This document shows, piece after piece, positions 18,037-27,698 of a DNA stretch of 64,000 bases; the first letter of the stretch is position 1, and each line of letters starts with the position of its first letter. Position numbers and translations under genes: made by a program. Under the pieces are notes generated by a model, which ran no database searches, was not told where the DNA came from, and worked only from the letters and a program-made list of their open reading frames with translations. Source of the DNA: Gracilimonas sp040904925 (GTDB lineage: Bacteria > Bacteroidota > Rhodothermia > Balneolales > Balneolaceae); NCBI GenBank assembly GCA_040904925.1, contig JBBDSP010000011.1:124001-188000 (forward strand), given 5' to 3'.

Positions 18037-19499
18037 TATACCTCTACTAAATTAGCGTCTTCGTTATTCATCACTTTTGAAAGTGCCTTTTTAGCTTTTT
18101 CCTTCACCTGATATGCATTCGGAGACTCTGCGGTGACCTTGGTATATCCCAGCTGAAACCCGATTCTCATCGTTCCGCCGATGGATAAATCCAAACCAGA
18201 TTCCAGTTTTGATTTCATTTTTCCCATCCAGAATGCAACTGCTTCTTCATCCTCAGCCTGAATTAAACAGGCATATACATAATCGGAATTGTAGCCGATG
18301 TAACCCGGTATCCCATATCGGGAAGGGTTTAAAGCTGTCACAAAATCGGCTTGAATACTTTGCAGATCTTCCAGTCTATACTTTGTTCGCAAGGCTGATA
18401 CATCATCAGGGGTTATCAGGCCAAGCCAGGTTGTGGTACCCGTTCCTTTCCTCAATTTAGCAAGCTCGTTATTTAAGGCAGCCTCCCACAGCTCCGGCAT
18501 GAACGCCCCGAAGTTTTGCGTAAGTAATTCTTCAACCATCCCGGATTTTTTAACCGAGGTCTGAATACTCAATGCAGCCACCCGTACAAGGTTGGCTAGT
18601 TTATGTTTGGTTGATTCTTTAAATGTGAGCGGGTCGTTATCATAACAAACCACCACTCCCTGCCTGCGGTCGTGAATCATTATTGGAATGGCATAGGTTG
18701 CTCCTTCTGTGCGTTTTTCAGCCGATGTTATCCTTCGGGGGTTATTATTGAAGTGCATTGTAAAGATCGGCTCTCCTTTCTCCAGAGCTTCGTAAGCCAC
18801 ACTTTTTTCTTCGAGTTGTAATCCCAGGTTCGGAGCATTTTTTGAATTCTGTGACCGTAGTATCACATTCCAGGATTCCATTCCAGGGGCCAATAATACC
18901 GCCCCACCATTTGGTAGATTCTTCTGCATCTCTTCAAGCATTGTGCCAAGTATCTCAACCCGGTGTTGCCTGTAATCCAGCTTGTTCACAGACTGCTCGT
19001 AGTCTTCCCACTCTTGCTGATTTTCATGAAGGTCTACCACTTCAAGATAGGTATCAAGTACATTTACAAGTGCATTATTATACGATAAGATGCGATCCTG
19101 AATTAGCTCCTGATCTATCTCCTGCTCACTTTCCAGTACTGTTAAAGCAACTGTTTCACCCTTGTTTATAAATGGAATAACGAGGATGTTTTTAGCCTGA
19201 ACAAAATCAAAATAATGCATCAGCTTTGCCTTCGATACATCTTCCCCAACAACAAGCTGTACGATCTCCTCAGCATCCTTAAACTCATCCAAAAAATGGT
19301 TTTCAAATGCCACGCGATCCTGAAACATCACATTAGGCAAGCCGGTGCTGTTTGTTTCCCACACAAATTGTTGTCGGGAACGGTTCACCCAACACATATA
19401 AGAAAGCTGAACTTTTGTGGAAGTACGCAATAAATGAACCAGATCCTCTATGATCTGCTTGAATTCCCGTAATGCTTTTTCTTGTCGGTCTAAAGACAT
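18036..19499 (-). CDS. double GAF-like protein with degenerate C-terminal cyclase-like domain
   Basis: A 487-residue cytosolic protein. Residues about 10-155 and 190-325 look like two GAF domains (VQAKNILVIPFINKGETVAL; GATYAIPIMIHDRRQGVVVCY). Residues about 345-480 have an alpha/beta pattern recalling a GGDEF-type domain, without a GGDEF motif. No histidine-kinase or output catalytic signature is seen. It directly precedes deoB with a 1-base overlap. The role could be sensing or scaffolding; the domain calls are by pattern only. Confidence 0.6.
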   Translation of the reverse strand: MSLDRQEKALREFKQIIEDLVHLLRTSTKVQLSYMCWVNRSRQQFVWETNSTGLPNVMFQDRVAFENHFLDEFKDAEEIVQLVVGEDVSKAKLMHYFDFVQAKNILVIPFINKGETVALTVLESEQEIDQELIQDRILSYNNALVNVLDTYLEVVDLHENQQEWEDYEQSVNKLDYRQHRVEILGTMLEEMQKNLPNGGAVLLAPGMESWNVILRSQNSKNAPNLGLQLEEKSVAYEALEKGEPIFTMHFNNNPRRITSAEKRTEGATYAIPIMIHDRRQGVVVCYDNDPLTFKESTKHKLANLVRVAALSIQTSVKKSGMVEELLTQNFGAFMPELWEAALNNELAKLRKGTGTTTWLGLITPDDVSALRTKYRLEDLQSIQADFVTALNPSRYGIPGYIGYNSDYVYACLIQAEDEEAVAFWMGKMKSKLESGLDLSIGGTMRIGFQLGYTKVTAESPNAYQVKEKAKKALSKVMNNEDANLVEV

Positions 19500-19568
19500 T
19501 CGTTATGCTTATTAAAAGAGTGTTAAGTTATTGGAGTGTATGGATTTTCAAAATCAGATACCTACTGT

Positions 19569-21365
19569 TCAGATCTCTTTCGCCATGGCTTCAGCTTCCT
19601 CTACCATTCGCTCAAAAGAGGCCAGTCCCTTGTTCCAGAAATCAGGCTGAGTGATATCTAATCCCATTTTAGCAACCAGATCTTCCGGCCATTCAGAACC
19701 TCCCGCACTCAGCAATTCCATATATCTTTCTGCAAATCCATCCGGATGCTGGATATATTCCTCATACAAGGCAAGTACCAATAATTCACCAAAAGCGTAT
19801 GCATAAACATATCCCGGAGTATGCAAGAAATGCGGGATATAGCTCCACCAGATCCCGTATTCATCCGTCAGGTTTACAGAATCTCCATAGAGTGCTTTTT
19901 GCTGTTCCATCCATAATTCTGAAAATCGTTCTGCCGTTAACTCCCCTTCTTCGCGCCGGGCGGTATGCATGGCATGTTCAAAGCGGTTCATAGAGATCTG
20001 TCGAAATACAGTGGCAATGGTATCGTCTATTTTACCGATCAATAATGCCAGTTTTTCTTTGGGATCGTCAAGTTCCTTCATCAGCTTTTGGAACACGAGC
20101 ATCTCTCCGAATACAGAAGCCGTTTCGGCGGTAGTAAGTGGAGTCGAAGACTGCAATACTCCTTGCTGCCGCGATAAATACTGGTGAACTCCATGCCCTA
20201 ATTCATGGGCCAACGTTTGCACATCACGGATCTTTCCATCAAAATTCATGAATACATAAGGATGTACGGAAGGAACCGTACCGGCGGAATAAGCGCCACC
20301 TCTTTTCCCTGGCTTGATGGCCGCATCTATCCAGTTATTAGTAAAAAATTTCTGCGTGATCTCTCCCATTTCAGGATGGAACTTCGTGTAAGAATCCATC
20401 ACCATTTCTTCGGCCGATTTCCAGTCGATCGTTGCCTCATTCTTCATAATAGGAGCATATCGGTCATAATCCTTCATCTCATCCAGGCCAAGCAGATCAC
20501 GCTTCAGTTTATAGTAACGCTGCACCAATTCATATTTTGAAGTTACTGATTCGATCAGTGCATCTACCGTTTTATTATCGGTTTGATTGGCCAGATTGCG
20601 GGAGTTTATCCAGCTGTTGTACTTGCGGAGTTTGTCATTAGTAGATTTATCTACCAGAATAGTATTGAATACAAAGGTCAGCTGTCGACTCAGCTCTTTG
20701 AATTTTTTTGTGAGTGATGCATGAGCCCGTGTCCTCAAGTCGCGATCGCTTTCATGAAGCTTACTCAATACCTCCTGTTCACTCAGTTCTTCACCGTCCA
20801 GCTCAAACTTAGCTGCGCCCAGAGTTTCATCAAAAAAGCGAACCCATGCACTTCTTCCGGTTACCGATTTAGCCGACATGATCTTCTCCTGCCCCTCCTC
20901 AAGCACATGATCTTTATAGCGACGGGAGCTTTCCAGGTAATGCTTATATTTTTTGAGATCATTACTCTCAATGAGTTTTTGAGCATCTTCTTCAGATATT
21001 TTCAGCCACTCAACATCCAGGAAGACCAGTTTTTGACTGATCTCTGAAGACAATTCATTGGTCTCGGCTACCAATTTTCCATAGTCGGTATTTGAAGTAT
21101 CCGTGGACCACTGCAAGTATGCAAAAGAGCCGATCTTCCCCGACAGATCCAAAATATCCTCATATTCGTCGAGCATTTCTTTAAATGATAAAGCATCAAG
21201 TTTAGCAATCTTACCGCGATACTTATCTGCAAAAGCCTGTGCTTCTTCAAGTACTTTCTCTTTGTCTTTACTGAGTTGCGGAGCATCATTTGATGAATAG
21301 AGGTCAGAAAGGTCCCAGTTAATTTGCTCGGCACCTGTTTTTTTCTTTGCTGAGGTTTCGCTCAT
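19569..21365 (-). CDS. pepF: oligoendopeptidase F (M3 family)
   Basis: A 598-residue cytosolic zinc metallopeptidase cleaving short oligopeptides. The zinc-binding motif HELGH lies at 387-391, with the distal Glu ligand in the TAETASVFGEMLV helix. The C-terminal IPHFLHTPGYVYAYAFGELL segment is characteristic of PepF. Length is normal. Start ATG at 21365 has AAGGA 1-2 bases upstream on its strand. Monocistronic by spacing. Confidence 0.95.
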   Translation of the reverse strand: MSETSAKKKTGAEQINWDLSDLYSSNDAPQLSKDKEKVLEEAQAFADKYRGKIAKLDALSFKEMLDEYEDILDLSGKIGSFAYLQWSTDTSNTDYGKLVAETNELSSEISQKLVFLDVEWLKISEEDAQKLIESNDLKKYKHYLESSRRYKDHVLEEGQEKIMSAKSVTGRSAWVRFFDETLGAAKFELDGEELSEQEVLSKLHESDRDLRTRAHASLTKKFKELSRQLTFVFNTILVDKSTNDKLRKYNSWINSRNLANQTDNKTVDALIESVTSKYELVQRYYKLKRDLLGLDEMKDYDRYAPIMKNEATIDWKSAEEMVMDSYTKFHPEMGEITQKFFTNNWIDAAIKPGKRGGAYSAGTVPSVHPYVFMNFDGKIRDVQTLAHELGHGVHQYLSRQQGVLQSSTPLTTAETASVFGEMLVFQKLMKELDDPKEKLALLIGKIDDTIATVFRQISMNRFEHAMHTARREEGELTAERFSELWMEQQKALYGDSVNLTDEYGIWWSYIPHFLHTPGYVYAYAFGELLVLALYEEYIQHPDGFAERYMELLSAGGSEWPEDLVAKMGLDITQPDFWNKGLASFERMVEEAEAMAKEI

Positions 21366-21509
21366 TCCTTGTTTTTTTTGATCTGTGAATAAATGGCAAT
21401 GTCTTAATTTAAGACATTGAATATAGGGCTTGGAACAAGCGAATTAAAGCGGGAAGCGTGCTTTATTTTTGATTGCATTGATAGATAATTCTCATCCGGA
21501 ATCTAAAAA

Positions 21510-22958
21510 TCACATATTTGAATGCGGTCCTCTTTTTGAAATATTGAATGTAAATTGAAGTTCAAATTTACCATTGGTTTCCACAGTATAGTCTGCATGA
21601 AGCTGATCAAGTTGTGCCCGAATAAGATTTAGCCCAAGACTGGAACTTTCTGAAAAATTATAACCATCTGTAAATCCCGGACCGTTATCCTTGTAAGTAA
21701 AGTGAACTTTGTCATCAGATGACCTCATTAAAATATCTATACGTCCGTCAAAAGTTTTCAGAAATGCGTACTTAAAAGAGTTGGTAAGCAATTCATTAAA
21801 AAGTAAGCCCAGCGGAATTGCCTGATTTATATTTAGCTTATACTCTTCCAAATCCAGGTTAGTTACCACTTCATTTTTTGTCTGCATAGTTCGTTGAATG
21901 GCTGGTATAAGCTGATCGAGATAATTCTTGATATTAACCGAAGACAGCCGTTCTGTTTCATACATCAGCTCGTGTACCATCGCAATGGAGTGAATGCGAT
22001 TTATGCTTCGCTGAAGAGGTAATTTATGTTCATGATCCACTTCCATACTTTGTAATTCCAACAGTCCTGATACGATAGCCAGGTTATTCTTCACCCGATG
22101 ATGAATCTCTGAAAGAAGGGTCGTTTTTTCTCTTAGTGCATCTTTTAAGACTTCTTCCTGTTCCTTTCTCTGACTGATATCAATAAACGTAGTAGCCACC
22201 CTCAACACATCTCCTTTTTTATCGAGCAGAGGATTAGCATCTACCTGAAGCCACACATAAGATCCAACCTTAGGATTATAGACACCCATTATAACATTTT
22301 TGATATGCTTTTTCTCTGCAATAGCCCTGGCTGCCGGGAGTTCATCCGCCGGGAATGGGGCCTCATCACTTTTAATGATCTTCCAGCCCTCATCATAAAC
22401 GGTTAACCCATAAAGCTGGTCTTTGGTAAGCCCTAAAAGTTCTTCAGCTTTGGTATTAGATAGCAAGATCGCTGAATGTTCATCCTGTACAACAACACCG
22501 ATCTGAAGGTCATCAAACAAAAAATTCAGGGATTTATCAAAATCTTCATCTGAAAGTTGTTCTTTTTCCATAGCTATTACATCATGGCCAACATGTATAA
22601 TATTGGGGTCCTCTGTGTGACCTTCATGCAGTAAACTACACTCCCATTTAATGCTTTTATATCGGTCGGTATCCCGAATCTTATGCTTATTTATCAACTG
22701 AACCGAAATGGCAGTATCTCCGTCAGCTTCAGTAAACTTGCCCAGTGTTCTTTTTAATGAAGATATTTCCCCAATAGAAATTAGATCTGTTAAATTTAAA
22801 TCCTCCGAAATTTGTCCGGATGCGAGAAAAGCATTTACGTAATGTTCATTTGATAACAAAACATCACCCTTTGTATTCGTGACCACGGCATACAAATTTT
22901 TTGAATTGCTCAACCAACCGGGAATTTCCGATATCGAAGAACTATCTGTTTTTTTCAA
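21510..22958 (-). CDS. PAS-domain sensor histidine kinase, HisKA_2 type
   Basis: A 482-residue soluble kinase. A first PAS-like domain (about 10-110) and a second PAS domain (about 145-265, VVVQDEHSAILLSNTKAEELLG, split as VVVQDEHSAILL and SNTKAEELLG) precede a PAC segment (ATTFIDISQR). Then come HisKA_2 (EIHHRVKNNL, His286) and an HATPase (NELLTNSFKYA, KDNGPGF). HisKA_2 kinases typically feed the general-stress or light regulators. The frame is open to a GTG at 22976, but GGAGG with an 8-base spacer points to a TTG start at 22958. No response regulator is adjacent. Confidence 0.88.
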   Translation of the reverse strand: MKKTDSSSISEIPGWLSNSKNLYAVVTNTKGDVLLSNEHYVNAFLASGQISEDLNLTDLISIGEISSLKRTLGKFTEADGDTAISVQLINKHKIRDTDRYKSIKWECSLLHEGHTEDPNIIHVGHDVIAMEKEQLSDEDFDKSLNFLFDDLQIGVVVQDEHSAILLSNTKAEELLGLTKDQLYGLTVYDEGWKIIKSDEAPFPADELPAARAIAEKKHIKNVIMGVYNPKVGSYVWLQVDANPLLDKKGDVLRVATTFIDISQRKEQEEVLKDALREKTTLLSEIHHRVKNNLAIVSGLLELQSMEVDHEHKLPLQRSINRIHSIAMVHELMYETERLSSVNIKNYLDQLIPAIQRTMQTKNEVVTNLDLEEYKLNINQAIPLGLLFNELLTNSFKYAFLKTFDGRIDILMRSSDDKVHFTYKDNGPGFTDGYNFSESSSLGLNLIRAQLDQLHADYTVETNGKFELQFTFNISKRGPHSNM

Positions 22959-22966
22959 CCCTGTTA

Positions 22967-22971
22967 CCTCC
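22967..22971 (-). promoter_or_regulatory. Shine-Dalgarno deciding a TTG start
   Basis: GGAGG on the minus strand, 8 bases before TTG at 22958. The alternative GTG at 22976 lies upstream of it and has no comparable site. Confidence 0.6.
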
Positions 22972-23212
22972 AACACAATCTCAGCTACTAACCTAATTCA
23001 CATAAAATTAATACTCAGTGCTATTTCAAATTCTTTATTAGCATAGAGTGATATTTATAAGCTCAACCTTCCAAGAAGAAATGTAGCTAAAGTGTTTCTG
23101 TAAACCTACTTATTCAGAAAAATGTATCCCAAAAACTAATATGTAAATTGAATTTAAGGTATTTCAGAAATTATCGTTTTTTAAGAATCTAATCCTTAAT
23201 TTTGAGGTTAAT

Positions 23213-23237
23213 AAAAATTTACTTTAAGTAAGTTTTT
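23213..23237. promoter_or_regulatory. inverted repeat upstream of the oxoglutarate dehydrogenase gene
   Basis: AAAAATTTACTT and AAGTAAGTTTTT arms (one wobble) around a single base, about 80 bases before the TTG start. Candidate operator. Confidence 0.35.
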
Positions 23238-23303
23238 GTGAACCCTTTTTAAAGAATTTTCATTAGCACTATAAATCGCTTTAATCGCTGCCAAACCCCG
23301 CAC

Positions 23304-23307
23304 GAGG
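23304..23307 (+). promoter_or_regulatory. ribosome binding site for the TTG start of kgd
   Basis: GAGG lies 10 bases upstream of TTG at 23318. No in-frame ATG occurs before the conserved N-terminal segment. Confidence 0.5.
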
Positions 23308-23317
23308 TTAATAACCA

Positions 23318-26300
23318 TTGAAATCACTTGAAGCCGTATTCGGCCCTAATTCAGCACTTGTAGAAGAACTATACGACCAATACCAAAGCGATCCCAGTTC
23401 GGTTCCAGCCCATTGGAAACGCTATTTTGATGAACTTGAGGGTAAGCCTGTAGATGAGACTAAAACTGAAAATCTGCAACCATCTCCAACTAAAGATACT
23501 TCAACCAGCGGGAAGGAAAAGGCACCGGAGCCTAAACAAGCTTCTCCAAAAAAAGAAGCTAAGAAAGAGCCTGAAGCACCTAAAAATGCCAGCCTTGAAA
23601 AAATAAAAGGTGTTGCAACAAAGATCGTTGAGAACATGGACGAAAGTCTGGAAGTTCCGACAGCTACCTCACTTCGAGTACTTCCGGTTAAAATGATGGT
23701 GGAAGATCGCACGATCATAAACCGACACCTTCTCAACAGAAATGAGCCTAAAGCCTCTTTCACTCATTTTATTGCCTGGGCTATTATCCGTGCGCTAAAA
23801 GAATTTCCAACCCTGAACAGTTCTTATCTGTTTAAGGATGGCAGCCATTATCGTGTAGTCCCTGATTCCGTTAACCTTGGTATTGCTATTGACCTTGAAG
23901 GCAAAGACGGTTCCAGAAATTTAGTGGTCCCTAATATCAAAGGTGTGGATAAAATGAATTTCAAGGAATTCCTCCATGCCTATGCAGAACTTATTGATAA
24001 AGCCCGAAACGGTAACCTCCAAATTGAAGATTACCAGAGAACCACTATTAGTATTACCAATCCCGGGACTATTGGCACCGTTTCCTCTGTACCGCGATTG
24101 ATGCAAACTCAAGGTGCGATCATTGCAACCGGAGCTATTGATTATCCTGCTGAATATCGTGCAATGTCGAAAGAGATCTTGAATCAGCTTGGTGTGAGTA
24201 AAGTGATGACGGTTTCTTCCACTTATGATCACCGTGTAATTCAGGGAGCTGAATCAGGCATGTTCCTGAAGAAAATGGACGACCTACTGAGTGGACAGGA
24301 AGATTTCTACGAGCAGATCTTTTCTGATCTTGAGATCCCTTATGAGCCACTCCCATATGGTCAGGATAATTACACCGGCCCGTTCTCCGGTTCACAGAAT
24401 TCACTGGAACATGACCAGCGTGCAGTTGGAGTATGGAGACTGATAAACATGTACCGCATGCGTGGACATGTACTTGCTGATCTTGATCCGCTTGGAAAAG
24501 AACCCGGTAAAAATCCGGAACTTGATCTGGATTATTACGGACTTTCACTATGGGATCTGGACCGTGAATTTTATTGCGGTGGCTTGGGGGGAAAAGAGAG
24601 AGCAACTTTGCGTGAGATCATCAGCCTGCTACGTGATACCTATTGCGGAAATATTGGTGTGGAGTACATGCACCTACTGGATCTGGAAGAACGCAAATGG
24701 CTGCGTGAAGCTATGGAATCCACCGGTAATAATGCACAACTCACTAAAGACGATAAGCGTGAGATCCTTCATAAGTTGAACCAGGCAATGGCCTTTGAGG
24801 AATTTCTGCACAAGAAATATATCGGCCACAAACGTTTTTCTTTAGAGGGAGCCGACACACTTATTCCAATGATCCACTTCCTGCTCGAAAAAGCCGGAGA
24901 GCATGGAATCGAGAAATTTTTTGTAGGCATGGCTCACCGCGGGCGATTGAATATGCTCGTGAATATCATGAACAAACCTTACCATCGTGTATTTGCTGAA
25001 TTTGAGGGAAATATTGATCCCGATTCCATACAAGGATCTGGTGACGTTAAGTATCACCTTGGTGCACGCGGAGTACATAAAGCCGCAAATGGTTCAGAAA
25101 TTGAGCTGCAACTGATGCCAAACCCTTCTCATCTTGAAGCGGTGAATCCCGTAGTCGAAGGTGCCGTACGCGCCATGCAGGATCATCACGAGAAAGAAGA
25201 TGCTTCAAAACGAGTAGTACCGGTATTGATGCACGGAGATGCCGCTTTTGCAGGACAGGGCGTGGTAGCAGAAACCCTGAACATGTCTCAGCTGGAAGGA
25301 TACAGCACCGGCGGAACGATGCATATCATCATCAACAATCAGATCGGTTTTACTACCCTTCCTAAAGACGGGCGTTCTACTGAATATGCTTCCGACATCG
25401 CCAAAACTGTACTAGCTCCTATTTTCCACGTAAATGGTGATACCCCTGAAGCAGCCGTTTATGCCATTCAAATGGCTCTTGATTATCGCCAGAAGTTTGG
25501 GAAAGATGTGGTTATTGACCTGATCGGCTATCGTAAACATGGACATAATGAAGGTGATGAGCCTGCCTTCACTCAGCCGGGAATGTACAAGGAAATCAAT
25601 GATCACTCTCCGGTTCGAGATGTATATACAGAGCATCTGGTTAAAAACGGAGAACTCACCAAAGAGGAAACTCAGCAGATCTTCGATGAATTTGATCAGC
25701 TTCTGCAAGAAGCTTTTGAAGATGCCAAGAAGGCGCCAAACCTTGAGATCACAGATAACCTGATCGATCGTACCGAAACTCCTCAGGATGAATGGAATAC
25801 CTATCCGGACACCACCTACCCTGCAGATGAACTCAAAGATATTGCTGTTAAACTGAACACCGTTCCCAAAGATTTCGACGCCAATCCTAAACTGCTGAAA
25901 CAGTTAGCAAAACGTGCCGAGATCGTGGATAAGAATGAGAAAAAGATCGACTGGGGATTTGCAGAGCTCCTTGCTTTTGGTTCACTCCTGAAAACAGGAA
26001 CAACCATTCGACTGACCGGACAGGATGTTGAGCGAGGCACATTTTCACATCGACATTCGGTACTTCACGGAACAGATACTAATCAGAAATTCATACCGCT
26101 CAATAATTTATCCGATAATCAGGCGCGTTTTCATGTTCACAACAGTTTGTTAAGTGAATTTGCCGCACTTGGTTTTGAATTCGGTTACAGTGCTGAAAAA
26201 TTGGGTGCTCTTGTAATTTGGGAAGCCCAATTTGGGGATTTTGCCAACGGAGCTCAGATCATCATAGATCAGTTTATTTCAGCCAGTGAAGCTAAATGGG

Positions 26301-26974
26301 GACAAAAATCTGCCTTGGTAATGAATCTGCCTCATGGCTACGAGGGGCAGGGGCCGGAGCACTCCTCGGCCCGCCTCGAGCGTTTCCTTCAGCTTTGTGC
26401 AGAGGATAATATGCAGGTGCTTAATGTAACCACACCGGCTCAATACTATCATATGCTACGCCGACAAGCCCTGCAGGAAACTAAACGTCCTGCCATCCTG
26501 ATGACACCGAAAAGTTTACTTCGCCACCCAATGGCAACTTCAAGCAGAGATGAACTGGCTGATGGTAAATTTCAGCCATTCATCATTGATAATGACTTCA
26601 CTGATCCAAAGTCACTGGAAAGGTTGGTTATCTGTTCAGGGAAGGTCTACTACGATCTCTTAAAATATCGTCAGGAAAATAAGATCGAAAATGTAGCTAT
26701 TACACGTCTCGAGCAGTTCTACCCATTTGCAGATGACGAGATCGAAGAGCAGCTCAAGGATTTCACATCTATCAAGGATATCGTCTGGTGCCAGGAAGAG
26801 CCTAAGAATATGGGCGCCTGGACATTTGTGGCTCCGAGATTTATGGAGCTATTACAAGATGGACAGAAATTGCGTTATGTAGGCCGACAAGCATCTGCTT
26901 CTCCGGCTGCCGGACAGAAGAAAATTCACCAGGCCGAACAGGATAAGCTGGTTGAAGATGCAATGAAGGTTTAA
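23318..26974 (+). CDS. kgd: multifunctional 2-oxoglutarate dehydrogenase (E2 catalytic domain + E1)
   Basis: A 1218-residue fusion. Residues 1-40 are the E1-type N-terminal segment (VEELYDQYQSDPSSVPAHW). Residues 45-95 are a Pro/Lys/Glu-rich linker. About 100-335 is a succinyltransferase catalytic domain with active-site DHRVIQG (304-310). About 355-1218 is the thiamine-diphosphate E1 (AHRGRLN at 539-545; ThDP motif from Asp641 to Asn673-Asn674). No lipoyl domain precedes the E2 part, so lipoyl arms must come from another subunit, as in actinobacterial KGD. It catalyses the TCA step 2-oxoglutarate to succinyl-CoA. Start is TTG with GAGG 10 bases upstream. No E3 or second E2 gene is nearby. 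Confidence 0.95.
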   Translation: MKSLEAVFGPNSALVEELYDQYQSDPSSVPAHWKRYFDELEGKPVDETKTENLQPSPTKDTSTSGKEKAPEPKQASPKKEAKKEPEAPKNASLEKIKGVATKIVENMDESLEVPTATSLRVLPVKMMVEDRTIINRHLLNRNEPKASFTHFIAWAIIRALKEFPTLNSSYLFKDGSHYRVVPDSVNLGIAIDLEGKDGSRNLVVPNIKGVDKMNFKEFLHAYAELIDKARNGNLQIEDYQRTTISITNPGTIGTVSSVPRLMQTQGAIIATGAIDYPAEYRAMSKEILNQLGVSKVMTVSSTYDHRVIQGAESGMFLKKMDDLLSGQEDFYEQIFSDLEIPYEPLPYGQDNYTGPFSGSQNSLEHDQRAVGVWRLINMYRMRGHVLADLDPLGKEPGKNPELDLDYYGLSLWDLDREFYCGGLGGKERATLREIISLLRDTYCGNIGVEYMHLLDLEERKWLREAMESTGNNAQLTKDDKREILHKLNQAMAFEEFLHKKYIGHKRFSLEGADTLIPMIHFLLEKAGEHGIEKFFVGMAHRGRLNMLVNIMNKPYHRVFAEFEGNIDPDSIQGSGDVKYHLGARGVHKAANGSEIELQLMPNPSHLEAVNPVVEGAVRAMQDHHEKEDASKRVVPVLMHGDAAFAGQGVVAETLNMSQLEGYSTGGTMHIIINNQIGFTTLPKDGRSTEYASDIAKTVLAPIFHVNGDTPEAAVYAIQMALDYRQKFGKDVVIDLIGYRKHGHNEGDEPAFTQPGMYKEINDHSPVRDVYTEHLVKNGELTKEETQQIFDEFDQLLQEAFEDAKKAPNLEITDNLIDRTETPQDEWNTYPDTTYPADELKDIAVKLNTVPKDFDANPKLLKQLAKRAEIVDKNEKKIDWGFAELLAFGSLLKTGTTIRLTGQDVERGTFSHRHSVLHGTDTNQKFIPLNNLSDNQARFHVHNSLLSEFAALGFEFGYSAEKLGALVIWEAQFGDFANGAQIIIDQFISASEAKWGQKSALVMNLPHGYEGQGPEHSSARLERFLQLCAEDNMQVLNVTTPAQYYHMLRRQALQETKRPAILMTPKSLLRHPMATSSRDELADGKFQPFIIDNDFTDPKSLERLVICSGKVYYDLLKYRQENKIENVAITRLEQFYPFADDEIEEQLKDFTSIKDIVWCQEEPKNMGAWTFVAPRFMELLQDGQKLRYVGRQASASPAAGQKKIHQAEQDKLVEDAMKV

Positions 26975-27001
26975 ATTCAACCTTTGACATTATATACTTT
27001 G

Positions 27002-27036
27002 AGCCCATTAGTTACAGCTGATGGGCTTTTTTATTT
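27002..27036 (+). terminator. terminator after kgd
   Basis: AGCCCATTAG pairs with CTGATGGGCT (one wobble), followed by TTTTTTATTTT. Confidence 0.85.
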
Positions 27037-27095
27037 TAACCTTTATGCGATTACATTTCCAATGTTGAGTTCCAGGAATAAAATCAATTTGTAAT

Positions 27096-27689
27096 ATGGT
27101 AAAATCTAAATCTTCAGAAAACTACTTTGCTGATCTTAAAAAATGGAAAAAAGAACTAACCCATCTGCGGAGTATGGTTTCCAACACCGAAATGGAAGAG
27201 ACACTCAAGTGGGGAATTCCGGTGTATACCATCAGTGGTAAAAATGTAGTGGGTTTAGCAGGTTTTAAGCATCATTTTGGAATCTGGTTCTATAAAGGTG
27301 CTTTGATAAATGATCCGGATGGCCACCTCCATAATGCACAGGAAGGTAAAACAAAAGCGATGCGTCAACTTAGATTCACTTCTTTTGACGAAATAGACGT
27401 TAAAGTGTTAATGGATTTTGTAAAGCAGGCGATCCAAAATCAAAAAGAAGGAAAAGAAGTAAAAATTGACTTAAACCGCGAAGCTGAGATCCCTGCTTTT
27501 TTAAAAAAAGCTTTCGCTGTGGATAAAGAATTGAGGTCTGATTTCCACCAACTAACTCCTGGAAGGCAGCGCGAATATGCTGAATATATAGCCACTGCCA
27601 AAAAAGATGCCACCAAGGAGCACCGGCTTGAAAAGATCATCCCGATGATAAAATCAGGAGTTGGTTTGAATGACAAATATCAGAAGTGA
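27096..27689 (+). CDS. YdeI/OmdA-family protein with DUF1801 domain
   Basis: A 197-residue cytosolic protein. The N-terminal part (about 10-115, LRSMVSNTEMEETLKWGIPVY split as LRSMVSN and TEMEETLKWGIPVY) is the DUF1801 fold. The C-terminal part (about 130-195, FLKKAFAVDKELRSDFHQLTPGRQ split as FLKKAF and LRSDFHQLTPGRQ) is the bacteriocin-protection YdeI/OmdA segment. Biochemical function is unknown. It sits 9 bases ahead of the next gene and may be co-transcribed with it. Confidence 0.88.
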   Translation: MVKSKSSENYFADLKKWKKELTHLRSMVSNTEMEETLKWGIPVYTISGKNVVGLAGFKHHFGIWFYKGALINDPDGHLHNAQEGKTKAMRQLRFTSFDEIDVKVLMDFVKQAIQNQKEGKEVKIDLNREAEIPAFLKKAFAVDKELRSDFHQLTPGRQREYAEYIATAKKDATKEHRLEKIIPMIKSGVGLNDKYQK

Positions 27690-27698
27690 TCGTTCTTT

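Larger units (their letters stand above)
22959..23317. other. gene-free spacer between divergent genes
   Basis: About 360 A/T-rich bases between the divergent HisKA_2 kinase and the oxoglutarate dehydrogenase gene. It must hold two promoters. The only structure I see is the inverted repeat at 23213-23237. Confidence 0.5.

Noticed and set aside
24135..24605. 156-codon minus-strand open frame
   Set aside because: Antisense to the conserved E2/E1 dehydrogenase; no recognisable features.
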